In this document: piece by piece, positions 1 to 10,765 of the stretch
How the letters are laid out: the number at the start of each line of letters is the position of its first letter
Position numbering within the stretch: position 1 is the stretch's first letter
DNA from: Sediminihaliea albiluteola
Lineage (GTDB): Bacteria > Pseudomonadota > Gammaproteobacteria > Pseudomonadales > Halieaceae
Length of the DNA stretch: 64,000 bases
Reading direction: 5' to 3'
Assembly (NCBI RefSeq): GCF_014077625.1
Contig: NZ_JACFXU010000014.1
Coordinates: forward strand, 496,001 to 560,000
Made by a program: the position numbers and the translations under genes
Notes under the pieces: generated by a model
Databases searched by the model: none
What the model saw: the letters and a program-made list of their open reading frames with translations, nothing else
What the model was told of the DNA's origin: nothing

Positions 1-594
1 TACAATGAAGTAGACCGCTTCCCAGTGTTCACCGTCGAGGCGATCACCCACCGGGAAGATCCGATCTATCACAGCACCTATACTGGTCGGCCACCCGATG
101 AGCCCGCGATATTGGGGCTGGCACTAAACGAAGTCTTCGTGCCTATTCTGCGCAAGCAATTTCCAGAGATTAGCGACTTTTACCTACCCGCCGAAGGCTG
201 CTCTTATCGCATGGCAATTGTCACTATGCGCAAGGAATACCCAGGGCACGCAAAGCGAGTCATGCTGGGAGTCTGGTCATTCCTGCGCCAGTTTATGTAC
301 ACCAAATTTGTGGTTGTGACTGACGACGATGTCAATGCCCGAGACTGGAATGATGTGATCTGGGCCATCACTACTCGCATGGACCCGCGCCGTGACTGTA
401 CCTTTATCGACGACTCGCCGATCGACTATCTCGACTTCGCCTCCCCGGTTTCCGGCCTCGGCTCAAAGCTTGGCATGGATGCTACTAACAAGTGGCCCGG
501 AGAAACTACTCGCGAGTGGGGCGAGCCCATTGTGATGGATGCCGCAGTGAAAGAGCGAGTAGACCAAATGTGGGAAGAGCTAGGGCTGAGTTAA
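1..594 (+). CDS. ubiD: UbiD family 3-octaprenyl-4-hydroxybenzoate decarboxylase, C-terminal part
   Basis: The frame is open from base 1 and ends at a TAA at 592-594, so only the last 197 or so residues are present and the true start lies upstream of the window. The segment reads like the C-terminal domain of UbiD: the run [20 protein letters not shown] and the later [15 protein letters not shown] are typical of the family. UbiD uses prenylated FMN to decarboxylate the polyprenyl-hydroxybenzoate intermediate of ubiquinone synthesis. It converges on hemY, with a strong hairpin between them. Confidence 0.93.
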   Translation, partial: YNEVDRFPVFTVEAITHREDPIYHSTYTGRPPDEPAILGLALNEVFVPILRKQFPEISDFYLPAEGCSYRMAIVTMRKEYPGHAKRVMLGVWSFLRQFMYTKFVVVTDDDVNARDWNDVIWAITTRMDPRRDCTFIDDSPIDYLDFASPVSGLGSKLGMDATNKWPGETTREWGEPIVMDAAVKERVDQMWEELGLS

Positions 595-642
595 GCCTAA
601 ACTCAAAGACTCAACAGGCACTAAGCACTGAGTGGCTGAGAC

Positions 643-671
643 ACTTTGGCTGCTAAAACAGCAGCCAAAGT
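643..671. terminator. Hairpin between convergent ubiD and hemY
   Basis: A perfect 12-base stem (ACTTTGGCTGCT at 643-654 against its complement at 660-671) closes a five-base AAAAC loop. It lies midway between the stop codons of two convergent genes, so a bidirectional terminator is the natural reading. There is no long T run on either side. Confidence 0.65.
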
Positions 672-691
672 AGCCGCGAGCTGAGATTGCC

Positions 692-1939
692 TCAGCTCAA
701 TTCCAACTGATGACTATAAGTACTGGGCTGCGGCATTGGCAGCTCCGGCAGCTTCACATCGCGCAGCAAGCCCTCTTCATAGTAGCGCGCGCTAACTTTA
801 GGCTCACCCAGCGCCCCCAACAGACGCCCCAATTCAGCACACACCTCCGGCGTCTGCTGCAACTGATAGCAGCTTTCGAAGTAGTCTCGCGCCTTGCCCC
901 AGAGCTGATTGCGAGCCGACAGGCGGCCCAAGCAAAGCAAAAGCTGCGCATCTTGGGGGTGATCCCCGAGCCAAGTTTCAGCTTGAGCTAACTGCTTACT
1001 CTGGCTATCGCTGTGCACAAAGGCAAACAAGCGCACCAACTCACTGTCCCACTGCCGTTTCAAAGTGCTTATGCAAACTTTTTCTGCCGTTTGATGATCG
1101 TCCCGGGTGATCAGCAGTGCCACATAGGCACGCAGTAAGTCTGGATCGCGCTTCCAGGTTGAAGGCAGCGTCTGCCAGCATTCGTTTAAAGCTTTGGCAG
1201 CGTTATCTTCGCGCTCTACACTGTGCTGTAACTGACGCATATAGACCTTGCGACTTAAAGACTGCAGCTCTTCAGCTGGCAACACCCCATGGCGCTGTAG
1301 CTCTGGCAATAAAGCAACCAAATTATCCCAGTCTTCTAGACCAAGATATGCTTGCTGCAACAAACGCAGCACATGTGGGTGGCGGTTGGCGTTGCGCTTG
1401 GCTCGCTCTAGGGTAATAACAGCCTGTTCATATTGCCCGGCTTGCAGCCTCATTTCAGCTTGGGTCAACTCTACTGCAACCCCTGCTTGCGCATCAGTAC
1501 GCTCCGCTTCACTCAGGTATTTACGCACGGCATCTTGGTCGCCGAGTTGATAACTCGCTCGAGCAGCAACCAAGTAGTTAAGCAAAGGCGTGTCACTGTG
1601 CCGCGAACCGCGCAGCAACTGGCGTCGAGATCTCTCCCAATTACCCTCAATAAAGTTAATTAAGCCTCGATTGGTCAACTGCGCCGACTTTTGGCTCTTG
1701 CGATTGCTGAACCAATTGAGCACTGTCACCTGACCGGCAAACAGTTTGCGCAATAAACGTATGACGCCATAGAGCAAGAGTGTAACTATCAGCAACAGCA
1801 GCAAGCCCACCCACAAACTGGTCTCCAGTGTGTAGTGGCCATAGGCTAATAAGATGTATCCAGGGTCGGTTTCAATTAACGTGACCACTGCCACCCCCAA
1901 TAAGAGGGCGATCAAAATCAAGCCAAAGACTTTACGCAT
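692..1939 (-). CDS. hemY: HemY, membrane-anchored TPR protein of the haem operon
   Basis: 415 residues. The N-terminus carries two hydrophobic segments (about residues 5-25 and 40-65), followed by a long helical TPR-like region, which is the HemY_N plus TPR layout of the proteobacterial HemY family. This is not the protoporphyrinogen oxidase also called HemY. The protein is thought to help the late steps of haem synthesis, but its mechanism is not well defined. It begins with ATG three bases after the hemX stop and is the last gene of hemCDXY. Confidence 0.9.
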   Translation of the reverse strand: MRKVFGLILIALLLGVAVVTLIETDPGYILLAYGHYTLETSLWVGLLLLLIVTLLLYGVIRLLRKLFAGQVTVLNWFSNRKSQKSAQLTNRGLINFIEGNWERSRRQLLRGSRHSDTPLLNYLVAARASYQLGDQDAVRKYLSEAERTDAQAGVAVELTQAEMRLQAGQYEQAVITLERAKRNANRHPHVLRLLQQAYLGLEDWDNLVALLPELQRHGVLPAEELQSLSRKVYMRQLQHSVEREDNAAKALNECWQTLPSTWKRDPDLLRAYVALLITRDDHQTAEKVCISTLKRQWDSELVRLFAFVHSDSQSKQLAQAETWLGDHPQDAQLLLCLGRLSARNQLWGKARDYFESCYQLQQTPEVCAELGRLLGALGEPKVSARYYEEGLLRDVKLPELPMPQPSTYSHQLELS

Positions 1940-1942
1940 GGC

Positions 1943-3175
1943 TTATTCGCCTTTCTCTTGAGCTCGCTGCGCGCGGACATCCACGGCCTGCGACAGGGCA
2001 TTTAATGAACGGGAGATATCCGGCAGCGATACCTCTATGGTCTCTGCAGCTAAGCTTAGCAGCTCCTCATCCATCGCTTTGGCAGCTTGAGCGTCGGACT
2101 CGGAGAACTGCGACACCCAGTGCCGCGAGCGCTCTAAGCTTTCGCGGTACAGGCGCGAGTTACTCGACAATAAGGCCACCTGAGCCTGCTCAAGTAGCAT
2201 TCGCAAGTTCTGCCGCACTAGGCCTTCCCACTGTGGATCCATCAACACCTCCATAGGAGTCTCGCGCCGACGAATAATCACGTAGTCAGAAATTTTTTCT
2301 AGCGCCGCCTCATAGCCTTGATGCAAACGATCACGCCAGTTCTCCGCCGCTGCCGGCTGCAGCCGCTGCTCTGCTTCTGGCAATTCAAAAATTGACAGTT
2401 CCAGGGCCGCTTCACTTAAGGCCGAGAGACGCAGATACAAACCTTCAGTATCAATGCGAGGCACGCCGCGCAGGGCGCTCAGGTCAGAGGCAATGGCCCG
2501 GCGCACTGGATAGAAAGTGGTATCTTCTAATTGGCGCAAAATAGTATCGGCACTGCGCATCAAGGCTTGGGCGGATACCGCATCGCCAGTCATAATCAAG
2601 CGCTGATTGGCGAGGCGCAGCAGGTACTCAACCTCTGCCACCTGCCAGCCTTCGCGGTCGCTAGTGCTAAAGCGTGACAGCTCTTCACCGTGGCCTGCTA
2701 CCTTTTGCTCGAGCGTTTGCAAGCTGGTGGCTAAGCCCTGCAGTCGAGTGGACTGCTGCTCAATGCGCGGCGCTAAAGATGACAGCCCCCGCTCTAAGTC
2801 AGCCTGAATATTTTTTTCTAAGTTCGCGCCCATCGAGCGCAAAGCTGCCTGCTGCTCAGTCGCATCCAGCACTTCACGCTCAGTGACGGCCTCCAGCAAC
2901 TCCATACGGTTTAGCAGAGCAGTCTCTCGGTGCTGGGCCTCCTTGAGCACCCACCACAGCGCTGCTGCCAGCGCAATGACCAGCAGCAAAGCCAGTGTTG
3001 CCAGCAGCGGAAAACCTCTGCGCTGAGAAGGGCTGGAGAGTTGCTGCTCAAAATTGTTGTTATCCGCTTCAGTCGCTTTCGCACTCAACTTTGCGGTGCT
3101 GCCGTCCTGGGTTTCGGCTGCGCCTTCTCCAGATGGCTTTTCGGGCGGGGTAGTACTGTTCTCTTGGTCGCTCAC
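1943..3175 (-). CDS. hemX: HemX, membrane protein of the haem operon
   Basis: 410 residues. It has a charged, low-complexity cytoplasmic N-terminus, one transmembrane helix at about residues 55-77 (rich in L, A and V, ending near ALWWVL), then a long, probably coiled-coil, periplasmic region. This matches the HemX family, often mis-annotated as uroporphyrinogen-III C-methyltransferase although no SAM-binding motif is visible. The start is GTG and overlaps the hemD stop as GTGA, which implies translational coupling. Its exact role is unknown. Confidence 0.9.
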   Translation of the reverse strand: MSDQENSTTPPEKPSGEGAAETQDGSTAKLSAKATEADNNNFEQQLSSPSQRRGFPLLATLALLLVIALAAALWWVLKEAQHRETALLNRMELLEAVTEREVLDATEQQAALRSMGANLEKNIQADLERGLSSLAPRIEQQSTRLQGLATSLQTLEQKVAGHGEELSRFSTSDREGWQVAEVEYLLRLANQRLIMTGDAVSAQALMRSADTILRQLEDTTFYPVRRAIASDLSALRGVPRIDTEGLYLRLSALSEAALELSIFELPEAEQRLQPAAAENWRDRLHQGYEAALEKISDYVIIRRRETPMEVLMDPQWEGLVRQNLRMLLEQAQVALLSSNSRLYRESLERSRHWVSQFSESDAQAAKAMDEELLSLAAETIEVSLPDISRSLNALSQAVDVRAQRAQEKGE

Positions 3176-3948
3176 TCAAAAGTCTCCTGGGTGTTCTGCC
3201 ATTGCTTCAGAGCGCGGAGCATGGCCTCATCAGAGGCATTATCAGCCACTATTAAGTGCTTAAAACCGGCTTCCTGTGCCACTGCTGCAACACGCTGCGA
3301 CGGCAGCACTAAGGTTACAGCCCATAACTTAGTGGTTTCTGCCGGGCTAAGCAACGCCAAAAAGTTGCCCAAACCCTCACCACTGCTAATCAGGACCACG
3401 CCAACTTGGGCTCTGTCGAGCAAATTTGCCAAGCCTTGCGGCGGCAACTGCACCGCTTTGCGCCGATAGCAAAAAAAGCGATCCACCTGAGCACCGCGCT
3501 GCTCTAAGGTTTCACGTAAAAATTCACGGCCGCCATCGCCCTTAACAATCAGCACTCGATCGCCCTGCGGCTCGCTTAAGGGCGCCAGTTTCAGCAAGCC
3601 TTCACTGGTCATTTCTATGCCGGGGGTCAGGGGCTCGAGCCCATAACGCTTGAGTTCGCGTGCTGTACCACTGCCCACGGCATACCAGTTTATGCCAACA
3701 GGCCACTGCGGCCACTGGTTCTCCAGCCAAGGCATAGCAAAGCGCACCGCATTGCTGCTGACAAAGATAATGTGCTGATAATAGTCTAAATCCTGAATCA
3801 GGCTGTGCTGCTCAGCCGGCAGTTCTGCATAGGGCTCCAGCTCGATCACAGGCTGATACACAGCCTCCAGACCAAGCGCTTCAACAGCCTTGCCCAGAGC
3901 TGCTCCCTGCCCTTCTGGGCGAGTGATTAATACTGCCTTAGCGACCAT
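3172..3948 (-). CDS. hemD: Uroporphyrinogen-III synthase HemD
   Basis: I start at the ATG at 3948 ([15 protein letters not shown]), giving 258 residues, because this aligns with the usual HemD N-terminus; an in-frame start at 3975 would add nine residues inside hemC. HemD closes hydroxymethylbilane to uroporphyrinogen III with inversion of ring D. The family's N-terminal ITRPE and the serine-rich ISSGEGL segment (the thr/ser-ser-glu region) are visible. It overlaps the hemC end by 11 bases and the hemX start by four, so it is the second gene of a coupled operon. Confidence 0.92.
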   Translation of the reverse strand: MVAKAVLITRPEGQGAALGKAVEALGLEAVYQPVIELEPYAELPAEQHSLIQDLDYYQHIIFVSSNAVRFAMPWLENQWPQWPVGINWYAVGSGTARELKRYGLEPLTPGIEMTSEGLLKLAPLSEPQGDRVLIVKGDGGREFLRETLEQRGAQVDRFFCYRRKAVQLPPQGLANLLDRAQVGVVLISSGEGLGNFLALLSPAETTKLWAVTLVLPSQRVAAVAQEAGFKHLIVADNASDEAMLRALKQWQNTQETFE

Positions 3949-4867
3949 AGACTTCCGCCAAAATCTCACCGGCACCCTGCGCCAGTAAGTCTTCTGCTAC
4001 AGAGATACCCAGCGCTTCTGCATCGCTCGCTGGCGCGGTCGCTTCGGCGCGCAGCAAACGACTGCCATCGGGCTGCCCCACCAGGCCCCGCAGCCACAAA
4101 TCACCGGCTTGGTTAAATTCCGCATAACAGGCAATCGGCACCTGGCAACCACCCTCTAAACGACGGTTTAAGGCGCGTTCGGCCGTTACCCTTTGTGCCG
4201 TGGCAAGGTGATGCAATACCTGTAGCCGCTCTAGCGTGCTGCTGTCGTCACTGCGCAGCTCAATACCCACGGCACCTTGTCCACCGGCGGGCAAGGACAC
4301 CCCCACCGGGATCCGCTGGCGGATACGCGATGCCATCTCTAAACGCAGTAGGCCAGCTGTAGCCAAGATAATGGCATCGTACTGCCCCTCATCGAGCTTG
4401 CGCAGACGCGTTTGCACGTTGCCTCGTAAAAACTTCACCGACAAGTCGGGGCGCTGTGCCCGCAGCTGACACTCCCGCCGCAAACTGGAGGTACCCACTA
4501 CACTACCGGCCGGCAATGCCTCCAAGCTATCAAAGTGATTGCTGACGAAGGCGTCACTGGGGTCCTCCCGCTCGCAGATCACTCCCAGACTAAGGCCCTC
4601 AGGGAACTCCATCGGCACGTCTTTCATTGAGTGCACAGCAATGTCCGCACTGCCATCAAGCAGTGCCGTCTCCAGTTCTTTGACGAACAGCCCCTTACCG
4701 CCAACTTTGGACAGCGGCACATCAAGCAGCTGGTCGCCGCGGGAAGTCATACCTAAGAGCTCGACTTGTAAACCTGGATGGGCTTTACAGAGGGCGTCGC
4801 GAACAAATTCAGCCTGCCACATGGCCAGGGGGCTTTCACGGGTAGCGATGATTAGAGGACGGGACAT
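3938..4867 (-). CDS. hemC: Porphobilinogen deaminase (hydroxymethylbilane synthase) HemC
   Basis: 309 residues, the usual family length. It condenses four porphobilinogens to hydroxymethylbilane. The N-terminus [17 protein letters not shown], the HSMKDVP motif and the cofactor site [12 protein letters not shown], whose cysteine holds the dipyrromethane primer, are all present. It is the first gene of hemCDXY. In Pseudomonas the algZ-algR pair lies between argH and hemC; here that space is a 386-base gap holding only a broken reading frame. Confidence 0.97.
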   Translation of the reverse strand: MSRPLIIATRESPLAMWQAEFVRDALCKAHPGLQVELLGMTSRGDQLLDVPLSKVGGKGLFVKELETALLDGSADIAVHSMKDVPMEFPEGLSLGVICEREDPSDAFVSNHFDSLEALPAGSVVGTSSLRRECQLRAQRPDLSVKFLRGNVQTRLRKLDEGQYDAIILATAGLLRLEMASRIRQRIPVGVSLPAGGQGAVGIELRSDDSSTLERLQVLHHLATAQRVTAERALNRRLEGGCQVPIACYAEFNQAGDLWLRGLVGQPDGSRLLRAEATAPASDAEALGISVAEDLLAQGAGEILAEVYGR

Positions 4868-4920
4868 AGCGAATAACTTTCATAAAATTTGGCTGGGCAT
4901 GATATCAGCCACAGGCCACT

Positions 4921-5150
4921 TCATCGACTCGGCAATGATTCCTTGAGCGCTTTAGCTAAGCGCTGCTCACGCAGTAGCGGCTTGAGCAGCTGCGCAATAG
5001 CCTGATGGCAAAGCTCAGCTAAGGCATCCTTATCGCAAACAGTGTATAGAAGCACTGTTGCTCAAAGCGCCACATTTCAAGCTGTGCAGCTCCCTCATGG
5101 TCGACGCTATCAAGCTGTATTTCTAAAGGCTGTAGGCGCGCGCTCAGCGG
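4921..5150 (-). pseudogene. Decayed reading frame upstream of hemC
   Basis: On the minus strand a frame reading LEIQLDSVDHEGAAQLEMW and continuing to FYTLF is open from just after a stop near 5150. About 5035 it would have to shift frame to continue as KDALAELCHQAIAQLLKPLL, ending at a TGA at 4921-4923. Both halves look protein-like and amphipathic, but neither has a good start. I read it as a remnant with one frameshift. I do not recognise the family. The rest of the 4868-5253 gap must also hold the hemC and argH promoters, for which I see no clear consensus boxes. Confidence 0.3.
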
Positions 5151-5253
5151 CTGTTAGCTGATATACTTAGCTCTCTTATAAGCACTGACTAGTGCAAGCT
5201 ATTATCTCGCGTCGCCGCGGCGGCGCCCGTCACAACCAGGATCTAAAACCAGC

Positions 5254-6660
5254 ATGAGTGAACAACAAGATACCAGCAAACTGTGGGGCGGCCGCTTCAC
5301 TGAAGCCACTGACAGTTTTGTGCAGCGTTTCACTGCCTCGGTAGGCTTCGATCAGCGCATGGCAGAAGAGGACATCGCCGGCTCCCTCGCCCACGCCGCC
5401 ATGTTGTGCAAGGTTGGCGTACTGAGCGACAGTGAACTGGCTGAGATTCAGCAGGGGCTGGCCCAAATACGTCAAGAAATCGCCGAGGGCAGCTTCAGCT
5501 GGTCAATTGAGCTCGAAGATGTGCACATGAACATCGAAGCTCGCCTCACAGAGTTGATTGGTATCACGGGTAAAAAACTGCACACCGGCCGTTCTCGCAA
5601 CGACCAAGTAGCCACCGATATCCGCCTCCATCTGCGCAACGCCATCGACCATATCGCTAGCGAGCTGAGCCGCCTGCAACTGGGCACTATTGGCTTGGCG
5701 GCGGATAACAGCGACACGGTAATGCCCGGTTTTACTCACCTGCAAACAGCACAACCGGTTTCTTTTGGCCACCACCTACTGGCCTGGAACGAAATGCTGG
5801 AGCGCGACTACGGCAGGCTAATGGACTGCCGAGAGCGGATGAACCAATCGCCGTTGGGTGCAGCAGCACTAGCGGGCACCACCTATCCCATCGACCGCCA
5901 GCTCACCGCCACTGCACTGGGCTTTGATAAAGCCACTGAAAACTCCCTGGACTCGGTCTCAGATCGTGACTTTGCCATTGAGTTTTGTGCTTTTGCCGCG
6001 CTCTTACTGACCCACCTGTCACGTATGTCAGAAGAGCTCGTGCTGTGGACTTCTGCACAATTTAATTTTATTGAGCTGCCCGACCGCTTCTGCACCGGCT
6101 CTTCCATTATGCCGCAGAAGAAAAACCCCGATGTACCAGAGCTGGTTCGAGGCAAAGTCGGCCGCGTTAACGGCCACCTGATTGCGCTACTGACCCTGAT
6201 GAAAAGTCAGCCGCTGGCTTACAACAAGGACAACCAAGAAGACAAAGAACCCCTCTTCGATACTATCGATACTGTCCTTGACTGCCTGCGCGCTTTTGCC
6301 GACATGGTGCCCGCTATCCGCCCCAACAAAGAGGCGATGCGCGAAGCGGCGCGGCGCGGTTTCTCCACAGCTACTGATCTAGCCGACTACTTGGTAAGGG
6401 GAGGCATGCCCTTTCGTGATGCGCACGAAGTGGTTGGTAAAGCAGTGGCCCACGGCGTAGCCAATGGGATTGACCTAGCAGAAATGGACTTAGCCACTTT
6501 GCAGGGCTTTTCCAAGCAGATTCAAGCCGATGTATTCGATGTACTGACCCTGGAAGGCTCTATCGCTGCACGCGATCACCTCGGCGGCACTGCACCAGCC
6601 CAAGTGCTAGCGGCAGCAGAGCGAGCCAAACAGCGGGTCAACGCTCGCCCGGCTAGCTAA
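5254..6660 (+). CDS. argH: Argininosuccinate lyase
   Basis: 468 residues, a full-length family member. It splits argininosuccinate into arginine and fumarate, the last step of arginine synthesis. The fumarase/aspartase superfamily signature [12 protein letters not shown], with its catalytic serine loop, is intact, as are [12 protein letters not shown] and the helix-rich core. The ATG at 5254 begins [15 protein letters not shown], the usual N-terminus. Its last four bases overlap the end of the convergent DUF3187 gene, so no terminator separates the two. Confidence 0.97.
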   Translation: MSEQQDTSKLWGGRFTEATDSFVQRFTASVGFDQRMAEEDIAGSLAHAAMLCKVGVLSDSELAEIQQGLAQIRQEIAEGSFSWSIELEDVHMNIEARLTELIGITGKKLHTGRSRNDQVATDIRLHLRNAIDHIASELSRLQLGTIGLAADNSDTVMPGFTHLQTAQPVSFGHHLLAWNEMLERDYGRLMDCRERMNQSPLGAAALAGTTYPIDRQLTATALGFDKATENSLDSVSDRDFAIEFCAFAALLLTHLSRMSEELVLWTSAQFNFIELPDRFCTGSSIMPQKKNPDVPELVRGKVGRVNGHLIALLTLMKSQPLAYNKDNQEDKEPLFDTIDTVLDCLRAFADMVPAIRPNKEAMREAARRGFSTATDLADYLVRGGMPFRDAHEVVGKAVAHGVANGIDLAEMDLATLQGFSKQIQADVFDVLTLEGSIAARDHLGGTAPAQVLAAAERAKQRVNARPAS

Positions 6661-7631
6661 GGGCCGAGATAACGCAAACTCGCCTGGAACATGACATCCG
6701 GCGCTGTCTCTACCGCAATATCTTCAACAATAGAAAAATCTAGCCCCCAGCGCTGGCTTAATTGCCAGCGCAGGCCGGCACTGAGCATCACTGAATCCTT
6801 AGCCAGCGCATCAATGGCGCTAGCTAAGGGCGCCTTGTGGGCGTCGAGCTGCCCTAGCAAAGACCAGCTGGGGCTAAACTGCCACTGCGCACTCGCACCA
6901 GCAAACCACAAGTCTCGCTGTTGCCGCCCCGCTAGGGCTGACACTTTAGCGGCGCGCAGATAACCCAACTGAGCGTGCCAGCTAAGTGGAGCTGCAGCCA
7001 AGCTGTCCGAGGACAGTCGCAATACAGCATAACTGTCAGCCTCGCCACTCCCGCTAAAATCAGCAAAGTCGCCTGTGCCAAATTTGTAGCCCACAGTGCC
7101 GGCCAGCGCTAAACCACCTGCACGGTAAAGGCTGCGCTGCACTGCAAGCGAGATATCGCCCAAGCCCGCGCGTCTACTGTACAGATCGAAACGCTGCTCC
7201 GAATCGGCATAGCGGTAGTTCAATTGATCCCGCGGCACGTCGCTGCGACCATTGTCAGGCAGGCCCCATAAATTGTGCCAGCGGTCGATCCCAGTATCTA
7301 AAAAACCGGCACTCTGTTTGCTATAGGGCAGCTCCAATTGCAGCTGCCATTGATCGCTCAGTGCATAGCGCGCAGCGAGCACCAGGCGCTGAGTCTCGCC
7401 GTCGAAACTGAGCGCCTCTGAAGCCCTGCGCTCTTCGATATAATGACTCGCCAGCGCGCTATGAAAATCCCACTGCCAAGTACCTGCAGCAGCGATTGCT
7501 GCTGATTGCTGGGCGGGCAAGCCAAACAAACTGGCTATAGGGCTGAGGTTTTTAACATAAAGGGGCTCTCCGGCTGCCACCCAAGTTGGGCTTAGCAAGG
7601 CCAGAAATACTGCCGTAATACGTGTCATCAT
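6657..7631 (-). CDS. DUF3187 family putative outer-membrane protein
   Basis: I place the start at the paired ATGs at 7631/7628, which give a signal peptide ([20 protein letters not shown]) directly; the frame could extend to 7679. About 324 residues. After cleavage the protein begins [19 protein letters not shown], and the rest is rich in alternating aromatic and polar residues with many short strands, which suggests a beta-barrel. It resembles the DUF3187 family, whose function is unknown. It ends in [10 protein letters not shown], with a near-terminal aromatic strand. It converges on and overlaps argH by four bases. Confidence 0.75.
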   Translation of the reverse strand: MMTRITAVFLALLSPTWVAAGEPLYVKNLSPIASLFGLPAQQSAAIAAAGTWQWDFHSALASHYIEERRASEALSFDGETQRLVLAARYALSDQWQLQLELPYSKQSAGFLDTGIDRWHNLWGLPDNGRSDVPRDQLNYRYADSEQRFDLYSRRAGLGDISLAVQRSLYRAGGLALAGTVGYKFGTGDFADFSGSGEADSYAVLRLSSDSLAAAPLSWHAQLGYLRAAKVSALAGRQQRDLWFAGASAQWQFSPSWSLLGQLDAHKAPLASAIDALAKDSVMLSAGLRWQLSQRWGLDFSIVEDIAVETAPDVMFQASLRYLGP

Positions 7632-7729
7632 GCTGTGCACCCGCTGCAAAACAAGGTCGATGATACGGCCTGCTCGCACCGCTATCTAGCGACAGGTATA
7701 ATCTAGGCTTTGATCAAGGATTGGATTCC

Positions 7730-7873
7730 ATGCGCGAGCTACTTGTCGCCCTCACCGTACTCTGCTCAGCCACTCTGCTGCAGGCTTGCGGCCAGACCGG
7801 ACCACTCTACATGCCCGATGAACCCGCCAAGGTAGTGGGCAGCCTAGCTCCTACTGCTACCACCGCCGACTGA
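7730..7873 (+). CDS. lptM: LptM (YifL/LppL)-type small lipoprotein
   Basis: 47 residues, MRELLVALTVLCSATLLQAC then GQTGPLYMPDEP. The lipobox LLQAC is followed by the diagnostic CGQxGPLYxP motif of LptM. In E. coli LptM binds and helps mature the LptD/LptE lipopolysaccharide translocon. Its place directly before lysA-dapF, six bases upstream of lysA, is the same as in Pseudomonas and E. coli, which supports the call. It is easily missed because it is so short. Confidence 0.9.
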   Translation: MRELLVALTVLCSATLLQACGQTGPLYMPDEPAKVVGSLAPTATTAD

Positions 7874-7879
7874 GAACAG

Positions 7880-9139
7880 ATGATGCAAAGCTTTAATTAC
7901 CGCGACGGCGAGCTCTATGTCGAAGGCCTATCAGCCCGCGCGCTCGCCGCTGAGTTTGACACCCCCTGCTACGTTTACTCACGCGCCGCCCTAGAGGGCG
8001 CTTTAAATGAATACCAACAGGCCTTAGAAGGCATACCACACCTAGTGTGCTACGCCGTCAAAGCCAACTCCAATCTAGCCGTGCTAGAAGTTTTGGCCCG
8101 CCAGGGCGCAGGCTTTGACATCGTCTCTGTGGGCGAACTTGAGCGGGTGCTAGCTGCCGGTGGCGACCCAGCTAAGGTGGTGTTTTCCGGTGTTGCTAAA
8201 AAAGCGAGTGAGATGGCCCGGGCCCTAGAGGTCGGCATTCACTGCTTTAACTTGGAGTCCGCCGCAGAGTTGGAAGTATTGAATCAGGTCGCAACTGAGA
8301 TGGACAAGGTCGCGCCAATCTCGGTACGGGTTAACCCCGATGTGGATGCCCGCACCCACCCCTATATTTCCACCGGCCTGAAAGAAAACAAGTTTGGTGT
8401 CACTATGGATGAGGCGCTGCGCATGTATCAACGCGGCGCCGAACTGCCCAATATCGACATCCAGGGGCTCGATTGCCACATCGGCTCACAGCTCACTGAG
8501 TTAAGCCCCTTTATCGATGCTATTGAGCGCCAGCTGAGCCTTGTCGATCAACTACAGAGCCAGGGCATAACTATTCACCACTTAGATATCGGCGGAGGCT
8601 TGGGGGTTCGCTATCGCGATGAAACCCCGCCCTCTATCGCCAGCTACATCGAAGCCGTCCGCACAGCAATTGGCGACCGACCACTGCAATTAGTATTGGA
8701 GCCCGGCCGCTCTATTGCCGCTAACGCTGGCATTTTGCTCACCCGGGTGGAATACACTAAGCAGACTCCAGAGCGCAACTTTGCCCTAATCGATGCCGCC
8801 ATGAATGACATGATTCGCCCAGCGCTTTACCAAGCATGGCTCGACATCAAGACCGTTAGTCAGCGCAGTGAAGGCGAGGTGTTGGACTGGGATCTGGTCG
8901 GACCGGTCTGTGAAACGGCGGACTTTCTCGGTAAAGAGCGGCCTTTAAACATTGAAGCTGGGGAGCTACTGAGTGTATTTGGTGCAGGGGCTTACGGTTT
9001 CGTCATGAGCTCAAACTACAATACCCGTGGCCGTGCCGCTGAAGTTTTAGTCGATGGCGAGCGAGCCCACCTAGCGCGCGAACGCGAGACAATCGAAGAA
9101 CTGCTGCGCCTTGAGCATCGCCTACCCGCCGATAGCTGA
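7880..9139 (+). CDS. lysA: Diaminopimelate decarboxylase
   Basis: 419 residues. It decarboxylates meso-diaminopimelate to lysine with PLP. The PLP lysine sits in CYAVKANSN, followed by the HIGSQ motif, the glycine-rich GGGLGVRY loop and EPGRSI that bind phosphate, and CETADF near the C-terminus, whose cysteine enters the partner subunit's active site. Two ATGs occur in tandem at 7880 and 7883; either may be used. It lies between lptM and dapF in an apparent operon. Confidence 0.97.
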   Translation: MMQSFNYRDGELYVEGLSARALAAEFDTPCYVYSRAALEGALNEYQQALEGIPHLVCYAVKANSNLAVLEVLARQGAGFDIVSVGELERVLAAGGDPAKVVFSGVAKKASEMARALEVGIHCFNLESAAELEVLNQVATEMDKVAPISVRVNPDVDARTHPYISTGLKENKFGVTMDEALRMYQRGAELPNIDIQGLDCHIGSQLTELSPFIDAIERQLSLVDQLQSQGITIHHLDIGGGLGVRYRDETPPSIASYIEAVRTAIGDRPLQLVLEPGRSIAANAGILLTRVEYTKQTPERNFALIDAAMNDMIRPALYQAWLDIKTVSQRSEGEVLDWDLVGPVCETADFLGKERPLNIEAGELLSVFGAGAYGFVMSSNYNTRGRAAEVLVDGERAHLARERETIEELLRLEHRLPADS

Positions 9140-9147
9140 TAACGAAT

Positions 9148-9978
9148 ATGCAGCTTAAGTTCACCAAAATGCACGGCGCTGGCAACGACTTCGTGGTCAT
9201 TGACCTGATCAGCCAGCGCTATAAATTGCGCTCCCACGATATTCGCAAGTTCGCTGACCGGCGCTTTGGTATCGGCTGTGACCAAGTTCTTGTGGTCGAG
9301 CCGCCGAGCAATCCGGACGTGGATTTTCGCTACCGCATTTATAACGCCGATGGTACAGAGGTGGAACAGTGCGGCAATGGCGCGCGCTGCTTTGCCCGTT
9401 TTGTGCACGACAGCAAGCTGACCACTAAGCGCCGTATTACAGCTGAGACACCCGCCGGAGTCATCACTTTACAGTGCTTGGAACAGCAGCGTGTCGAGGT
9501 GGATATGGGCCAACCGGAACTGGAACCTGAGCTCATTCCTTTTGCGGCAGCGGCTCGCGCCGACAGCTACCACTTGCAACTACCCGGGCAGCACTTGGAA
9601 ATCGGAGCCCTGTCGATGGGCAATCCCCACGCCATTGTGCGGGTCACAGATATCGAGACTGCTGATGTCGCCGGACTGGGGCCGGCAATCGAATCACACA
9701 GTGATTTCCCGCAGCGAGTGAATGCTGGCTTTATGCAGGTGATCTCTGAACAAGAGATTCGACTGCGGGTATTCGAACGCGGTGTCGGCGAGACTCTAGC
9801 CTGTGGCACGGGCGCCTGCGCAGCGGTAGTTTACGGCAAGCTGCGAGGCTGGCTAAGCGACACCGTGACAGTTCAGCTTCCCGGCGGTATGCTCTCCATC
9901 ACATGGCGCGGCCCGGGACACAGTGTCATCATGACCGGCCCCACTGCAGTAGTGTTTGAGGGCTCGATTAAAGTCTGA
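9148..9978 (+). CDS. dapF: Diaminopimelate epimerase
   Basis: 276 residues, the usual length. It interconverts LL- and meso-diaminopimelate without a cofactor, using two cysteines. Both catalytic sites are visible: [13 protein letters not shown] and [12 protein letters not shown]. The N-terminus [15 protein letters not shown] is canonical. It starts eight bases after lysA, so the enzyme that makes meso-DAP and the enzyme that consumes it are coupled. Confidence 0.97.
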   Translation: MQLKFTKMHGAGNDFVVIDLISQRYKLRSHDIRKFADRRFGIGCDQVLVVEPPSNPDVDFRYRIYNADGTEVEQCGNGARCFARFVHDSKLTTKRRITAETPAGVITLQCLEQQRVEVDMGQPELEPELIPFAAAARADSYHLQLPGQHLEIGALSMGNPHAIVRVTDIETADVAGLGPAIESHSDFPQRVNAGFMQVISEQEIRLRVFERGVGETLACGTGACAAVVYGKLRGWLSDTVTVQLPGGMLSITWRGPGHSVIMTGPTAVVFEGSIKV

Positions 9979-10032
9979 CCTTCAGCCGTTGACACAAGCA
10001 GCGGCTAACAGCCTGATCAGGGAGAACGATCC

Positions 10033-10758
10033 ATGCCAGCCAGCAACGATGCAGCGGCACGCAATAACGATAAAAACAACGACTCGGCACTGAATGATGA
10101 ACAGGTGCGAGAGCACCTTAAAAGCAACAGTGATTTCTTCCAGCGCCACCCAGACATGCTGGACTCTCTGCAGGTTTCCCACGCCTCAGGCAGCGCCGTT
10201 TCGCTAGTGGAAAAACAGATTAGTGTACTGCGTGAGCGCAACACAGAACTGCGGCACCGCCTCAATGCCCTGACCGCTACCGCTCACGACAACGACAAGC
10301 TCTACGATCGCACTCGGCACCTGGTATTAAAGCTGCTGGAAAGCAAAACGCTTAGCAGCCTCTGCGACACCTTCGCCAGTCACATGCGCGATAGCTTTGA
10401 AGTTGAACACGCCAGCATGATTCTATTTGGCGACCCCGCTGAATCCTCTGCTCAGATACGCTTTGAAGCACCTGAAACAGTCAAGCTAGAAATTGGCGGC
10501 CTGCTGAATAGTCGCAAGCCGCTGTGTGGCGTGCTGCGAGAAACAGAGTTCGGCTTCCTATTCCCCACTGCCGGGGAGCTTGGCTCAGCCGCAGTCATGC
10601 CACTGAGTGACGCTGACGGCAATCATGTCGGCGTCATCGCCATTGGCAGCAGCGATGCCAGTCGCTATCACAGCGGCATGGGAACATTATTTTTACTGTA
10701 TATTGCCGATGTCCTAGTACGCCTGATGGCACACTTACCCACGGCTAATAGCGCTTGA
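10033..10758 (+). CDS. DUF484 family protein
   Basis: 241 residues. DUF484 proteins have a coiled-coil N-terminal stretch followed by a GAF-like fold and almost always lie between dapF and xerC, as here. An N-terminal segment (about residues 17-60) matches the family's EHLKSNSDFFQRHPDML region; after it comes a heptad-like helix (VEKQISVLRERNTELRHRL) and an alpha/beta region ending GVIAIGSSD. Start ATG at 10033 with a GGAG at 10021. The function is not established. Confidence 0.9.
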   Translation: MPASNDAAARNNDKNNDSALNDEQVREHLKSNSDFFQRHPDMLDSLQVSHASGSAVSLVEKQISVLRERNTELRHRLNALTATAHDNDKLYDRTRHLVLKLLESKTLSSLCDTFASHMRDSFEVEHASMILFGDPAESSAQIRFEAPETVKLEIGGLLNSRKPLCGVLRETEFGFLFPTAGELGSAAVMPLSDADGNHVGVIAIGSSDASRYHSGMGTLFLLYIADVLVRLMAHLPTANSA

Positions 10759-10765
10759 GATAACT

